Source of the DNA: Oscillospiraceae bacterium
GTDB lineage: Bacteria > Bacillota > Clostridia > Oscillospirales > Oscillospiraceae
DNA length: 64,000 nucleotides
Assembly (NCBI GenBank): GCA_910575695.1
Contig: CAJTGJ010000012.1
Coordinates: 48,803-112,802 of the forward strand
Direction of reading: 5' to 3'
Shown piece by piece: positions 16,489 through 25,493 of the stretch. The notes beneath the pieces were generated by a model. It was not told the origin of the DNA and ran no database searches. It saw only the letters and a program-made list of their open reading frames with translations. The position numbers and the translations under genes are program-made. How positions within the stretch are numbered: the first letter of the stretch is position 1; every line of letters starts with the position of its first letter.

Positions 16489-17334
16489 ATGAATATACGT
16501 ATTATCACCGATTCCGGCTGCGACCTACTGCCGCCCTATGCGCCCTGTATCACCGTCCTGCCGCTCACTATCACCTTTGGTGAGGAGAGCTTCCGGGACG
16601 TGGTGGATCTGGACCACCACCGATTCTACGAGAAGCTGATCGAGGGGGACGCACTGCCCACCACCAGCCAGATCTCCCCCGCTGCCTTTGAGGACGCGTT
16701 CCGGGCGGCGGTGGAGGCGGGGGAGACGGTGGTGGCTGTCACCCTGTCGGCCAAGCTGTCCGGCACCCACCAGAGCGCCTGCATCGCGGCAGAGGTATTT
16801 CCTGGGAAGGTGTTCGTGGTGGACAGCGAAAACGCCACCATCGGCCAGCGCATTTTAGTGGAGCGGGCGGTGGAGCTGGCCCGGCAGGGGCTGGACGCCG
16901 AAGCCGTCGCCGCACAGCTGGACCGGGAGAAGAAGGACATCCGGCTGGTGGCCCTGCTGGACACTCTGGAGTATTTGAAGCGGGGCGGGCGGATCTCGCC
17001 GTCTATCGCCATGGTGGGCGGCCTGCTGTCCATCAAGCCGGTGGTGGCGGTGCAGGACGGTGAGGTGGTGCTGCTGGGCAAGGCCCGGGGCTCCAAGAAT
17101 GGCAATAACCTGCTGATCCAGACCATCGAAAAGACAAGCGGCGTGGATTTTTCCCGGCCCTACCGCCTGGGCTATACGGGGCTGGACGACAGGCTGTTGA
17201 AAAAGTATGTGGAGGACAGCGCCCGCCTGTGGGCGGAGCACGTGGAGGAGCTGCCGGTGAGCACCGTAGGCGGCGCCATCGGCACCCACGTGGGCCCCGG
17301 CGCGGTGGCGGTGGCCTTTTTCCAGAGGGGCTGA
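16489..17334 (+). CDS. DegV family fatty-acid-binding protein (copy 2)
   Basis: A 281-residue EDD-fold protein. The ATG at 16489 is preferred over the one at 16471, which overlaps the AAAAGAGG ribosome site. It has the family's RIITDSGCDL start, the TTSQISP motif near residue 58 and EYLKRGGRIS near 160. It likely binds a fatty acid and hands it to a kinase as in FakAB. It has its own promoter and terminator and is unlinked to lipid genes here. Confidence 0.9.
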   Translation: MNIRIITDSGCDLLPPYAPCITVLPLTITFGEESFRDVVDLDHHRFYEKLIEGDALPTTSQISPAAFEDAFRAAVEAGETVVAVTLSAKLSGTHQSACIAAEVFPGKVFVVDSENATIGQRILVERAVELARQGLDAEAVAAQLDREKKDIRLVALLDTLEYLKRGGRISPSIAMVGGLLSIKPVVAVQDGEVVLLGKARGSKNGNNLLIQTIEKTSGVDFSRPYRLGYTGLDDRLLKKYVEDSARLWAEHVEELPVSTVGGAIGTHVGPGAVAVAFFQRG

Positions 17335-17348
17335 GCAGGACAAGGACA

Positions 17349-17383
17349 GGGGGGCATACCAACCGGTATGCCCCCCGTTTTTT
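17349..17383 (+). terminator. Terminator between degV copy 2 and the GNAT gene
   Basis: A perfect 12-base-pair stem (17349-17360 with 17365-17376), loop AACC and six T residues. Confidence 0.85.
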
Positions 17384-17388
17384 GGTAT

Positions 17389-17925
17389 TTATGCCAGCGG
17401 GCACTCCAGCTGGCAGTCGAAGGGCTCGGCCTCCGCGTGGCCCTGGTGGTAAACCTCCGCCTCCACACAGCCCAAACTGCGGTAAAAGGCCTGGGTCTCC
17501 ACAGCGGAGTGGGCGGAGATATACAGCTTCCGCGCCCCGTGGGCCCTGGCCCAGTCCCGGGCCAGCCGGAACAGGGCCTTGCCCATCCCCCCGCCCCGCA
17601 TATCCTGGGATACGTGGATGCTGGTCAGGTCCAGATAGCGCTGTTCTCCGCCGAACAGCCCCGCCTCCACCGAGGTGAAGCCCTTGAGGACGCCGCCCAC
17701 GAAAGCGGCGTAGACCACGCCCCCGGTCTGGACGGTGTTCCGCAGGCAGGATGCCAGCGCATGGTAATCCTCCTCCGACCAGTCGTCGATGAATGGGTCG
17801 TCCCGGACCACCCACCCTCCGGCCTCATCCCGCCGCCAGCATTTGACCACCACCTGACGGCGGATGAAGGAGCGGAACAGCTCCCGGTCTATCTCGTCCG
17901 CAGCGAGCGGGCGGTATTCAGCCAT
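17389..17925 (-). CDS. GNAT family N-acetyltransferase
   Basis: A 178-residue acetyl-CoA-dependent acyltransferase. The acetyl-CoA loop is DMRGGGMGKALF (about residues 109-120) after the LDLTSIHVS strand; the C-terminal half has the usual FYRSLGCVEAE. Substrate unknown. The ATG at 17925 has AGGAGGT upstream, which decides the start within a longer open frame. It lies 17 bases after hslO on the same strand, so both are probably co-expressed. Confidence 0.85.
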   Translation of the reverse strand: MAEYRPLAADEIDRELFRSFIRRQVVVKCWRRDEAGGWVVRDDPFIDDWSEEDYHALASCLRNTVQTGGVVYAAFVGGVLKGFTSVEAGLFGGEQRYLDLTSIHVSQDMRGGGMGKALFRLARDWARAHGARKLYISAHSAVETQAFYRSLGCVEAEVYHQGHAEAEPFDCQLECPLA

Positions 17926-17942
17926 GGAAAAACCTCCTGCCG

Positions 17943-18824
17943 TCATGTGGCCGCGCTGTCCCGCAGGCGGCGCAGATCGCCGGCGGAGTAGCGGTACACC
18001 TTGTCGCAGAACTGGCAGGTGAGCTCCGCGCCCCCCTGCTCCTCTATGAGGGAGGTCAGCTCGTCCCTGCCCATGCTGATCAGGGCGCGGGATACCCGCT
18101 CCTCCGAGCAATAACAACGGTACTCGACGGGGGCCGTCTCCAGCACCTCCAGCTCAAAGGCCCCCAGCGCCTCCTGGAGCAGCTCCAGCGGGTTCATGCC
18201 CCCGTCCAGCCGTGCGCTCACCGCGCCCAAGCGTGCGACGCCCTGTTCCACGGCGGACACCACCCCCTCGTCCGCCCCCGGCAGGAGCTGGATGAGATAG
18301 CCCCCGGCGGCCTGCACCGTCTGGTCGGGGGCGATGAGCACCCCCAGGGCGCAGGCGGTGGGCACCTGCTCGCTCTCCACGAAATAGGCGGCGATGTCCT
18401 CGGCGATCTCGCCCCCCACCAGCTGTACCGAGCCCACATAGGGCTCTTTCAGCCCCAGATCACGGATGACGGTGAGATCGCCGTCCGCCCCCACGGCGGT
18501 TCCCACGTCCAGCTTGCCCTTGGCCTTCCGGGGCACGTCCACAGCAGGGTTCTGCACATAGCCCCGGACATTGCCCTGGCTGTCGGACACGGCGGTAAGG
18601 CTTCCCAGGGGCCCGTCCCCCCTCACCCGAAGGGTGACGGCCCCGTTTTCGTTTTTCATGGCGGCGCCCATCATGGACGCGGCCATGAGCAGACGGCCCA
18701 GGGCGGCGGAGGCCACCGGCCAGCAGTCGTGGATGGCCCGGGCCCGCTCCACGGTGTCCCGGGCGGAGATGGCCATGGCCTTGACGGGGGCGTCCTTGGC
18801 GATGACGCGAATGAGTTGATCCAT
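17943..18824 (-). CDS. hslO: Redox-regulated chaperone Hsp33
   Basis: A 293-residue cytosolic holdase chaperone. The four zinc-binding cysteines that sense oxidation are present as CYC and CQFC near the C-terminus (about residues 236-271). The N-terminal domain has the family's GAAMKNENGAVTLRVRGDGPLG. Under oxidative stress the disulphides form and the protein binds unfolding proteins. It sits in a minus-strand run yerC-methyltransferase-hslO-GNAT with very short spacers. Confidence 0.94.
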   Translation of the reverse strand: MDQLIRVIAKDAPVKAMAISARDTVERARAIHDCWPVASAALGRLLMAASMMGAAMKNENGAVTLRVRGDGPLGSLTAVSDSQGNVRGYVQNPAVDVPRKAKGKLDVGTAVGADGDLTVIRDLGLKEPYVGSVQLVGGEIAEDIAAYFVESEQVPTACALGVLIAPDQTVQAAGGYLIQLLPGADEGVVSAVEQGVARLGAVSARLDGGMNPLELLQEALGAFELEVLETAPVEYRCYCSEERVSRALISMGRDELTSLIEEQGGAELTCQFCDKVYRYSAGDLRRLRDSAAT

Positions 18825-18826
18825 TG

Positions 18827-19579
18827 TCAGATATCCTTTCTGGCGGCGAAAAAGACCCGCTGTGCCCCCTCTTTAGGGGGGCGCATGGACTTGTCGCCGT
18901 ATTGTCTGACGTGCCGGAACCCGGCCTCCCGCAGAAAGCCGTCCAGCTCGTCCATGGTGTATGCGTACTCCTCGTGGTACTCGCCGCCCCGGGTCCAGCT
19001 TCCGTCCTCGTTTTGGAGGAACAGGTCCAGCCCGTAGGCGCAGACGCGGCGGCGGGGATAGTAGTCCGCCCGCCAGACGCAGTAGAAATCGTCGTCCTCG
19101 TCCAGACAGGTCTGGCCGTCCGCGCCCTCCAGGGCGGCGGGGGTTTTTACATCAAAGAGGAACAGCCCGCCGGGCAGGAGAATCCGATATACCCGCTGGA
19201 ACATCCGCGCCAGGCTCCTGGGCTTTGTGATGTAATTCACGCTGTCCAGCCCGGATACCACCGCGTCCATCTGCGTCCCGAGGCGGGAGGCGGACAGCCG
19301 GGTCATGTCCTGGCAGAGGAATCTGACGTCCAGCCCCCGGCATTTCTGCTCCGCCGCAGTGAGCATATCCGGCGACAGATCCACCGCCGTCACGGCACAG
19401 CTCCGTTCCGCCAGCAGCCTGGTGAGGCTCCCGGTGCCGCAGCCCAGCTCCAGCACCGAGTGGACCGGGCGCTTCAGCCGCTGGAAATGCCGCTGGGCGA
19501 AGTCCGCCCATCTGCCGTATTCCACGTCGGTGGTAAGCCGGTCGTAGCACTGGGCCAGGATGGTATAGGAATCCCTCAT
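18827..19579 (-). CDS. Class I SAM-dependent methyltransferase
   Basis: A 250-residue enzyme with the SAM-binding motif LELGCGTGS (about residues 43-51), the acidic AVDLSPDML strand and a post-II QDMTRL segment. The start resembles small-molecule methyltransferases of the YDRLTTDVEY type. Substrate unknown. Its start overlaps the yerC stop by four bases and hslO starts two bases after its stop, so the three are translationally coupled. Confidence 0.87.
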   Translation of the reverse strand: MRDSYTILAQCYDRLTTDVEYGRWADFAQRHFQRLKRPVHSVLELGCGTGSLTRLLAERSCAVTAVDLSPDMLTAAEQKCRGLDVRFLCQDMTRLSASRLGTQMDAVVSGLDSVNYITKPRSLARMFQRVYRILLPGGLFLFDVKTPAALEGADGQTCLDEDDDFYCVWRADYYPRRRVCAYGLDLFLQNEDGSWTRGGEYHEEYAYTMDELDGFLREAGFRHVRQYGDKSMRPPKEGAQRVFFAARKDI

Positions 19580-19860
19580 GGCTTCAGCCTGGGCAGGACG
19601 GTTTTATAGCCGTCCGCGCCGTATTGCAGCGCCCGGTTCACCCGGCTGATGGTGGCGCTGGACGCGCCGGTGCGCTGAAGAATGTCGTTGTAGATCAGCC
19701 CATCGTCCAGCAGCTGGGCCACCTCCAGCCGCTGGGCCATGGCCCGCAGCTCCGCCACGGTGCACAGGTCCTGAAAAAACGCGCGGCATTCCTCTTTCGT
19801 CTCCAGCGTCAGGACGGCGTCAAACAGCAGTGAGGTTTGATCGGACGTCTCTTTTTGCAT
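19576..19860 (-). CDS. YerC/YecD family TrpR-related protein
   Basis: A 94-residue helical DNA-binding protein of the TrpR superfamily as in Bacillus YerC. The helix-turn-helix is visible as YNDILQRTGASSATISRVNRAL. The ATG at 19860 has GGGAGGA upstream; the frame is open further but lacks another good site. Its target is unknown; being first in the run, it may regulate the methyltransferase and hslO genes. Confidence 0.87.
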   Translation of the reverse strand: MQKETSDQTSLLFDAVLTLETKEECRAFFQDLCTVAELRAMAQRLEVAQLLDDGLIYNDILQRTGASSATISRVNRALQYGADGYKTVLPRLKP

Positions 19861-19977
19861 ATGGCATCCTCCCGTAGACAATCTGTCAGGCCGCCCCGTG
19901 GGACAGCCCGTTTCGTTTATTTTAACACGCCGCTTTATGGAAGTAAAGAGAAAATCGGCAAAAAGCACGAAAAGGGG

Positions 19978-20006
19978 TTGCGCTGGGCTCCCAACTTGAT
20001 TATAAT
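19978..20006 (+). promoter_or_regulatory. Sigma-A promoter of purA
   Basis: TTGCGC (19978-19983), 17-base spacer, TATAAT (20001-20006). Confidence 0.75.
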
Positions 20007-20098
20007 AGAACACTGGGCCGGAGGGCCCGGAAAAGCGGCGCTGGAAAAGGCAGACCGGCTGGATTGGCTGCGAATCCCGGCCCGTGGAGGTATTAAAA

Positions 20099-21382
20099 AT
20101 GGTAAAAGCGATTGTAGGGGCAAACTGGGGCGATGAGGGCAAGGGGAAGATCACCGACCTGCTGGCCGAGACGTCCGATGTGGTGGTGCGCTTCCAGGGC
20201 GGGGCCAACGCGGGCCACACCATCATCAACGATTACGGGCGGTTTGCCCTGCACATCCTGCCCTCGGGCATTTTCTATCCCCATATCACCAATATCATCG
20301 GCAATGGGGTGGCGCTGGACGCCGCAAAGCTGGTGAACGAGCTGAAAAGCGTGATGGACCAGGGGGTGCCCGCCCCGAAACTCATCGTGTCCGAGCGGGC
20401 CCAGCTGCTCATGCCCTACCACGTCCTCCAGGACGGGTACGAGGAGGAGCGTTTGGGCGGCAAGGCCTTCGGCTCCACCAAAAGCGGCATCGCCCCCTTC
20501 TATTCCGACAAGTACGCCAAAACGGGCATCCAGGTGTGCGACCTCTTTGACGAGGACCGCCTGTGGGACCGGCTGAACCGGGCGGTGGAGGTGAAGAACG
20601 TCCTCTTTGAGCACCTGTACCACAAGCCCGCCCTGGACGTCAAGGCGCTGTACGACCAGCTTCTGGAGTACCGGGAGCTTCTGCGGCCCTGCGTGGGCGA
20701 CGCGGTGGGCTTTCTGCACAGCGCGGTGAAGGAGGGGAAAACCGTCCTGCTGGAGGGCCAGCTGGGCTCCATGAAGGACCCGGACCTGGGCATTTTCCCC
20801 ATGACCACCTCCTCCCATACCCTGGCGGGGTACGGCTGCGTGGGCGCTCCGGTGCCCCCCACCGCCATTGAGGACGTGATCTGCGTCACCAAGGCGTATT
20901 CGTCCAGCGTAGGCTCCAGCACCGAGCCCTTTGTCAGCGAGCTACTGGGCCCGGAGGGCGACGAGCTGCGCCGCCGTGGGGGCGACAAGGGTGAGTTCGG
21001 CGCGACCACAGGCCGTCCCCGCCGGGTGGGCTGGTTCGACGCGGTGGCCACCCGGTACGGCTGTATGGTGCAGGGGGCCACCCAGGCGGCGCTGACCTGC
21101 CTGGACGTGATGGGCTACCTGGACGAGATCAAGGTGTGCGTGGGCTATGAGATCGACGGGGAAGTGACGGATATGTTCCCCACCACCCCCCGGCTGATGC
21201 GGGCCAAGCCCGTGTTTGAGACGCTGCCCGGCTGGAAGTCGGACGTGCGGGGGATCACGGACTACAATGCCCTGCCCGAAAACGCCCGCGGTTATGTGGA
21301 GTTTTTGGAAAAGCACATCGGCGTGCCGATTAAAATCGTATCCACCGGGCCCAAGCGCCACGAGATCGCCATGCGCGGGTAA
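20099..21382 (+). CDS. purA: Adenylosuccinate synthetase
   Basis: A 427-residue GTP-dependent enzyme joining IMP and aspartate, the first committed step to AMP. Motifs: GANWGDEGKGK (about residues 6-16), GGANAGHT (about 36-43), TTGRPRRVGWFD near 305. Length is standard. The ATG at 20099 follows GGAGG. It is monocistronic, with a strong promoter and terminator; no purine riboswitch was recognised in the 90-base leader. Confidence 0.97.
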   Translation: MVKAIVGANWGDEGKGKITDLLAETSDVVVRFQGGANAGHTIINDYGRFALHILPSGIFYPHITNIIGNGVALDAAKLVNELKSVMDQGVPAPKLIVSERAQLLMPYHVLQDGYEEERLGGKAFGSTKSGIAPFYSDKYAKTGIQVCDLFDEDRLWDRLNRAVEVKNVLFEHLYHKPALDVKALYDQLLEYRELLRPCVGDAVGFLHSAVKEGKTVLLEGQLGSMKDPDLGIFPMTTSSHTLAGYGCVGAPVPPTAIEDVICVTKAYSSSVGSSTEPFVSELLGPEGDELRRRGGDKGEFGATTGRPRRVGWFDAVATRYGCMVQGATQAALTCLDVMGYLDEIKVCVGYEIDGEVTDMFPTTPRLMRAKPVFETLPGWKSDVRGITDYNALPENARGYVEFLEKHIGVPIKIVSTGPKRHEIAMRG

Positions 21383-21393
21383 AGGCATAGGCT

Positions 21394-21431
21394 GGCCCGC
21401 CCCGTTCCGCGGGGCGGGCCTATCGTTTTTT
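21394..21431 (+). terminator. Terminator of purA
   Basis: A perfect ten-base-pair GGCCCGCCCC stem (21394-21403 with 21411-21420), then TATCGTTTTTT. Confidence 0.85.
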
Positions 21432-21443
21432 GGAGGGGTATAC

Positions 21444-23003
21444 ATGACGCTGTACGAGAAATTCAAGCAGTTGGACATCGGCTTTTCCCTGCTGGGCCTG
21501 GAACAGGGGGACGTTCACGGCGGATATTTCTGCACCCCTGTGGGGGCAGAGGTCATCGGCTGGGAGGGTGTGGACGGCATCCATTACTGCTTTGTGAAGG
21601 GCTTCGGGGAGATGGTATTCGCCGTCAACCCGTCCAACCCGGCGGGGAAAAACGTCCACCCGCTGGCGCGGAGCTTTGAGGACTTCCTGCGCCTGATATT
21701 GGCCTGCGGCGGCGCGGCGGCGGCGGAGCAGGCGTGGATGTGGAACCGGGGGGAATTTGACGGTTTTCTGGAGACCTATCCGCCGGAAGGGGAGCAGCGG
21801 GCCGTGCTGGACGCGCTGCGGGACAAGCTGGCTCTTACCCCCATGGACGACCCATACGGGTATATCCGGGAGGTGCAGTCCTCCTTTGACTGCGGAAAAA
21901 TCCCCTATTCCAGGGAATATTACGATCTGACTCCCGAAGAGCCCCAGGAACCGCCGGAAAAGCCGGAGTGGAAGGTATACTTCAACCACGGCTTCGGGAG
22001 CCGCCACTGGGGCCATGACAGGCCGGGGACGGAGCTCCCCCTCAACAAAACCGTTTCCTGGGGCGGCAGGGTGTGGCACATTCCGGCGGCGTATGTCTGC
22101 GGGAAGGGGTTGGTGGTGGATCTGTGCATGGAGATTGAGCCGGACAGTCTCCGGGCCTTTGTGGAGAAGTGGGAGGGCACTCCCGACCGCCGGCTCACCC
22201 AGGAGGAGCAGGAGCAGATAGATGCCGAAAACCCCATGACGGTGGACTACGATCCCAAGGTAACGGTGAACGGCCGGGAGCTGCGGGGGAGGAGCGGCCA
22301 GGGCTCCGGCTGGACGCCCATGTCCTGCCGCTCAGAGGAATATCAGAGAGAGTACAACCAGCAGGACTGGGAAAATCTCTGGTTCATGGAGCACTATGGC
22401 CTGGACCCGGAAAAGGGCTGGATGTTCTGGCGGGAGTCCTTCTCCTGGGCCACCAAAACCAAGCCTGCGGTCAAAACGATTTCCCTGTCCCTGGAACAGG
22501 GGCCTGCGGCCATCCCCGGCCCCCGGTTCACCGTGTCCGGCGCGGGGGACACGGTGGAATTTACCCACCCCGTCACCGGGGAGGCCCACACCCTGACAGT
22601 GGTGGAATACGAGGCCCAGGAGGTGGATATGTCCGGCATGGGGGACGAATGGGACTACCCCACCCACTGCACCGCCATGGCCTACGTGGTGGAGCCAGAG
22701 CTGCCCCGGCGGGCGCTGACGGTGCGGGACAACGGGCAGGGGGATTCCCCCCGGCCAAAGCCCCTGGAGGAGCTCGGCGCCATGACTGCCATCGGCGGCG
22801 CGGACGGCCCCGCGTCGGCCTGCTCCATCGGCATCATCGGCGGCGCGGACGGGCCGACGGTCATCCTTCTGTCCAGCGGCAAAAGCGGCCATTCCCGTGC
22901 CGCCCATTCCGCCCTGCGCTTTGAGCCGCCGGATAAAATCGAGTGGCGGATGGTGTTCTATCACCAGACGGTGGAGGGGATTACATTGGACCTACTGTCC
23001 TGA
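21444..23003 (+). CDS. Hypothetical protein with duplicated GGADGP motif
   Basis: A 519-residue soluble protein of unknown function. The ATG at 21444 follows TGGAGGGG. The first about 110 residues are weakly reminiscent of SUKH/SMI1-type modules (GWEGVDGIHYCFV, then LARSFEDFLRLIL). A middle part is Trp- and Glu-rich. Near the C-terminus, about residues 447-477, two copies of an IGGADGP motif lie 14 residues apart; the second (IGIIGGADGPTVILLS) is strikingly like the conserved membrane motif of Na+-translocating decarboxylase beta subunits, though this protein has no membrane helices. It stands alone between purA and pdaB. Confidence 0.65.
   Translation: MTLYEKFKQLDIGFSLLGLEQGDVHGGYFCTPVGAEVIGWEGVDGIHYCFVKGFGEMVFAVNPSNPAGKNVHPLARSFEDFLRLILACGGAAAAEQAWMWNRGEFDGFLETYPPEGEQRAVLDALRDKLALTPMDDPYGYIREVQSSFDCGKIPYSREYYDLTPEEPQEPPEKPEWKVYFNHGFGSRHWGHDRPGTELPLNKTVSWGGRVWHIPAAYVCGKGLVVDLCMEIEPDSLRAFVEKWEGTPDRRLTQEEQEQIDAENPMTVDYDPKVTVNGRELRGRSGQGSGWTPMSCRSEEYQREYNQQDWENLWFMEHYGLDPEKGWMFWRESFSWATKTKPAVKTISLSLEQGPAAIPGPRFTVSGAGDTVEFTHPVTGEAHTLTVVEYEAQEVDMSGMGDEWDYPTHCTAMAYVVEPELPRRALTVRDNGQGDSPRPKPLEELGAMTAIGGADGPASACSIGIIGGADGPTVILLSSGKSGHSRAAHSALRFEPPDKIEWRMVFYHQTVEGITLDLLS
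22782..22874 (+). repeat. Two tandem IGGADGP-coding segments
   Basis: The DNA around ATCGGCGGCGCGGACGGC is repeated at about 22791 and 22836 (ATCGGCGGCGCGGACGGG), coding for two IGGADGP motifs inside the 21444 gene. Confidence 0.7.
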
Positions 23004-23055
23004 ATTAAATACAAGCTGAGGCATTCCCGCCCGGAGGGGCCTTGCCCTTTGCCTC

Positions 23056-23090
23056 TGCGGCCCGCAAGTGGCCGCATCGTGTTTTGACTA
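23056..23090 (+). terminator. Weak terminator-like hairpin before pdaB
   Basis: A seven-base-pair TGCGGCC/GGCCGCA stem (23056-23062 with 23070-23076) followed by TCGTGTTTT. The T run is imperfect. The rest of the 150-base gap shows no gene; a sporulation-sigma promoter for pdaB is expected but could not be placed. Confidence 0.4.
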
Positions 23091-23152
23091 TAAAACATGA
23101 ACGGTCCCTTTTTTGCATAAGGTGTAGCAATACCGAGCATGGGAGGGTCAAT

Positions 23153-23935
23153 ATGAAAGGAGCCAAAATATTTTACCTGAGCCGGAAGCTGATCGCGGCG
23201 GCCGCCTGCGCCGCGGCGGCTGTTATGATGTTCTGGGTGGTGAACCACCCGGCGGTGGTGGGGGCGTCCGCCACCACCCGGCAGCTGCCCATTTACTGCG
23301 TACAAAAGGATTATAAGGTGCTTTCCATCAGCTTTGATGCCGCCTGGGGCAATGAAGACACCCAGCAGCTCATCGACATTCTGGACAAATACAACGTGAA
23401 AGCCACCTTCTTCGTGGTGGGGGAGTGGGTGGACAAATACCCTGAGTCAGTGAAGGCCCTGTCCGACGCGGGCCACGAGGTGATGAGCCACTCCAACACC
23501 CACGCCCATTTCAACAGCCTGTCCGCCCAGGAGATCATAGACGACCTGAATGCCTGCGGCGGCAAGATTGAGAGTGTGACCGGCATACGGCCCACCCTGT
23601 TCCGCTGTCCCTACGGCGAGTACGACGACCACGTGATCAACGCGGTGCGCTCCATAGGGATCGAGCCGATCCAGTGGGATGTGGACAGCCTGGACTGGAA
23701 GGACCTGTCCGCCCCGGACATCACCCAGCGGGTGACCTCCAAGGTCCAGCCCGGCTCCATCGTCCTGTTCCACAACGCCGCCCTGCACACACCGGAAGCC
23801 CTGCCCGGCATCATCGAAAAGCTGCTCCAGGAGGGCTATACCTTTGTGCCCATCTCGGAACTGATCCTCCCCGGAACCTGCGGGCAGGATTACACCATCG
23901 ACCACACCGGGCGCCAGTGCCCCGGCAGGGCATGA
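23153..23935 (+). CDS. pdaB: Polysaccharide deacetylase, PdaB-like sporulation protein
   Basis: A 260-residue exported NodB-type deacetylase: N-terminal membrane helix (about residues 13-32) and a catalytic domain with SFDAAWGNEDT (catalytic Asp; the usual second Asp is replaced by Ala, as in PdaB-type proteins), the HSNTHAHF metal-site motif and RCPYGEYDD. PdaB is made in sporulation and is needed to maintain spores after late stages. GGGAGGG precedes the ATG. A terminator follows the gene. Confidence 0.88.
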   Translation: MKGAKIFYLSRKLIAAAACAAAAVMMFWVVNHPAVVGASATTRQLPIYCVQKDYKVLSISFDAAWGNEDTQQLIDILDKYNVKATFFVVGEWVDKYPESVKALSDAGHEVMSHSNTHAHFNSLSAQEIIDDLNACGGKIESVTGIRPTLFRCPYGEYDDHVINAVRSIGIEPIQWDVDSLDWKDLSAPDITQRVTSKVQPGSIVLFHNAALHTPEALPGIIEKLLQEGYTFVPISELILPGTCGQDYTIDHTGRQCPGRA

Positions 23936-23942
23936 TGGAAAC

Positions 23943-23976
23943 AAGCCGCCTCCGCCCGTTCGCGGAGGCGGCTTTT
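23943..23976 (+). terminator. Terminator of pdaB
   Basis: A perfect 13-base-pair stem (23943-23955 with 23962-23974), six-base loop and TTTT. Confidence 0.85.
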
Positions 23977-24041
23977 CCACCCTTGCGGCAAAGCCGCTCT
24001 GGGGTTATAATGGGGGAAAACGGCAGGCAGGGGGCGGAAAT

Positions 24042-24557
24042 ATGACGGTCATCTATGGCGTAAAGGGCGGGGACGGCAGACAGCTGGCCTGGCCCCTGCT
24101 GACGCTGGCGGTCCAAAAGCACTGGGGCTGGCCCGCCCTGCCCCCGGTGGAGCGCTCCCCCCGGGGCAAGCCTCTGTTCACAGGGCTGGATACCCGCTGG
24201 TTCTCCCTGTCCCACAGCGGTGGATACGCCCTGTGCGCCCTGTCCCGCGCCCCGGTGGGGGTGGATGTGGAGCTGGTGCGCCCCCGCCGGGCGGGCCTGC
24301 CGGGCTATGTGCTCAGCCCGCCCCAGCGGGCCGGGTTTGACGGCACCTGGGAGGATTTCCACCGCCTTTGGACGCTGAAGGAGAGCTGGTGCAAGCGGGA
24401 GGACGCCCCCCTGTTCCCGCCCCGGGAGGTGCCCGTGCCGCCGCCGTGCCCCCACAGGAGCTATGCCGGGGAGGGCTGGCGGGCGGCGGTGTGCTGTGAG
24501 GACGAGCCGCCCGGCGGCATCCTCTGGTGCGGCCTGGAGGAGCTGGAGCTTCCGTGA
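24042..24557 (+). CDS. 4'-phosphopantetheinyl transferase, Sfp-like, short
   Basis: A 171-residue enzyme of the Sfp superfamily, which moves phosphopantetheine from CoA to a carrier protein. Signature segments are FSLSHSGGYALCAL, the metal motif GVDVELV (about residues 73-79) and WTLKESWCK (about 110-118). It is shorter than Sfp (about 225) but has both signatures. No carrier protein or NRPS/PKS gene is nearby; the condensation-domain-like gene at 49.4 kb is far away. ATG is preceded by GGGGGCGG. Confidence 0.82.
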   Translation: MTVIYGVKGGDGRQLAWPLLTLAVQKHWGWPALPPVERSPRGKPLFTGLDTRWFSLSHSGGYALCALSRAPVGVDVELVRPRRAGLPGYVLSPPQRAGFDGTWEDFHRLWTLKESWCKREDAPLFPPREVPVPPPCPHRSYAGEGWRAAVCCEDEPPGGILWCGLEELELP

Positions 24558-24568
24558 GGCGGCGGTCC

Positions 24569-24597
24569 TTGCGCATGGGTGGATTTTGTGGTATAGT
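24569..24597 (+). promoter_or_regulatory. Promoter of the mscS-like gene
   Basis: TTGCGC (24569-24574), 17 bases, TATAGT (24592-24597) preceded by TGTGG. Nearly the same composite occurs at 49284. Confidence 0.72.
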
Positions 24598-24623
24598 CTA
24601 CACATTGGAAAGGGGGCAGGGCG

Positions 24624-25478
24624 ATGGGCTTGTTTTTGACCGCAGGGGTGGATCTGGAAGCCATGGCCTCCGACATTGAGAAAAACTTTTCTCAGGTTAC
24701 CGCCGAAAAGGTGCTGTACGCCGCCATTGTCGCCGTGGTGAGCCTGGTGTCCGCCAAGATCTTTCTGCATCTGGCGGACCGTGCGCTGGCCCGCACCAAG
24801 CTGGACGGCGCATTGAAAAAACTGCTGCATACCCTGCTGAAAAGCGGCCTTTTATTTGTAGCCGTCATCGTGGTGCTGGGCTGTCTGGACGTCGAGGTAA
24901 CCTCGCTGGTGGCGGTGCTGTCGGTGATTGGCCTGGCGTTTTCCCTGGCCCTGCAGAACTTCCTGGCAAACGTGGCGGGCGGGATGCAGCTGCTGGCCTC
25001 CCACCCCTTTAAGGTGGGGGATTTTGTGGAGGCCGGGGGCTGTTCCGGCACAGTCACCGAGGTGGGAATGTTTTATACCCGCCTGCTCACCTATGAGAAC
25101 AAGCTGGTGCAGATCCCCAACAGCGCCATTGTGTCCGCCAACATCATCAACCACTTTGCCGAACCCACCCGGCGGGTGGATGTGAAGGTGTCCGCTTCCT
25201 ATGACGCCCCCCAGGACGTGGTGATGGCGGCCCTTCGGGAGCTGGCGCAGGGCCACGAGCTGGTGCTGGCCGACCCGGCCCCGGCTGTCCATGTCAACGA
25301 ATACGGCAGCCATGCCATTGAGTACGCGCTGCGGGTATGGTGCGCCAGCGGCGACTATTGGACGGTGTACAACGATCTCATGGACAACGTCAAGCCCGCC
25401 TTTGACAGAGCGGGGGTGGAAATGACCTATCCCCACGTGAACGTGCATATGGCCGGGGAAGGCCCATTGAAGAAATAG
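24624..25478 (+). CDS. Small-conductance mechanosensitive channel, MscS family
   Basis: A 284-residue inner-membrane channel opened by membrane tension to release osmolytes. Three helices are visible (about residues 28-48, 70-92, 94-126); the pore helix reads SVIGLAFSLALQNFLANVAGG, followed by the beta domain HPFKVGDFVEAGG and the C-terminal cytoplasmic domain ending in MTYPHVNVH. Length and order match MscS (286 in E. coli). It has its own promoter; tmk-like gene follows after 15 bases. Confidence 0.93.
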   Translation: MGLFLTAGVDLEAMASDIEKNFSQVTAEKVLYAAIVAVVSLVSAKIFLHLADRALARTKLDGALKKLLHTLLKSGLLFVAVIVVLGCLDVEVTSLVAVLSVIGLAFSLALQNFLANVAGGMQLLASHPFKVGDFVEAGGCSGTVTEVGMFYTRLLTYENKLVQIPNSAIVSANIINHFAEPTRRVDVKVSASYDAPQDVVMAALRELAQGHELVLADPAPAVHVNEYGSHAIEYALRVWCASGDYWTVYNDLMDNVKPAFDRAGVEMTYPHVNVHMAGEGPLKK

Positions 25479-25493
25479 AGAGGGTGCGGCAGG

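Noticed and set aside
20007..20098. Possible purine riboswitch in the purA leader
   Set aside because: The leader is about 90 bases with no recognisable three-way junction core or terminator.
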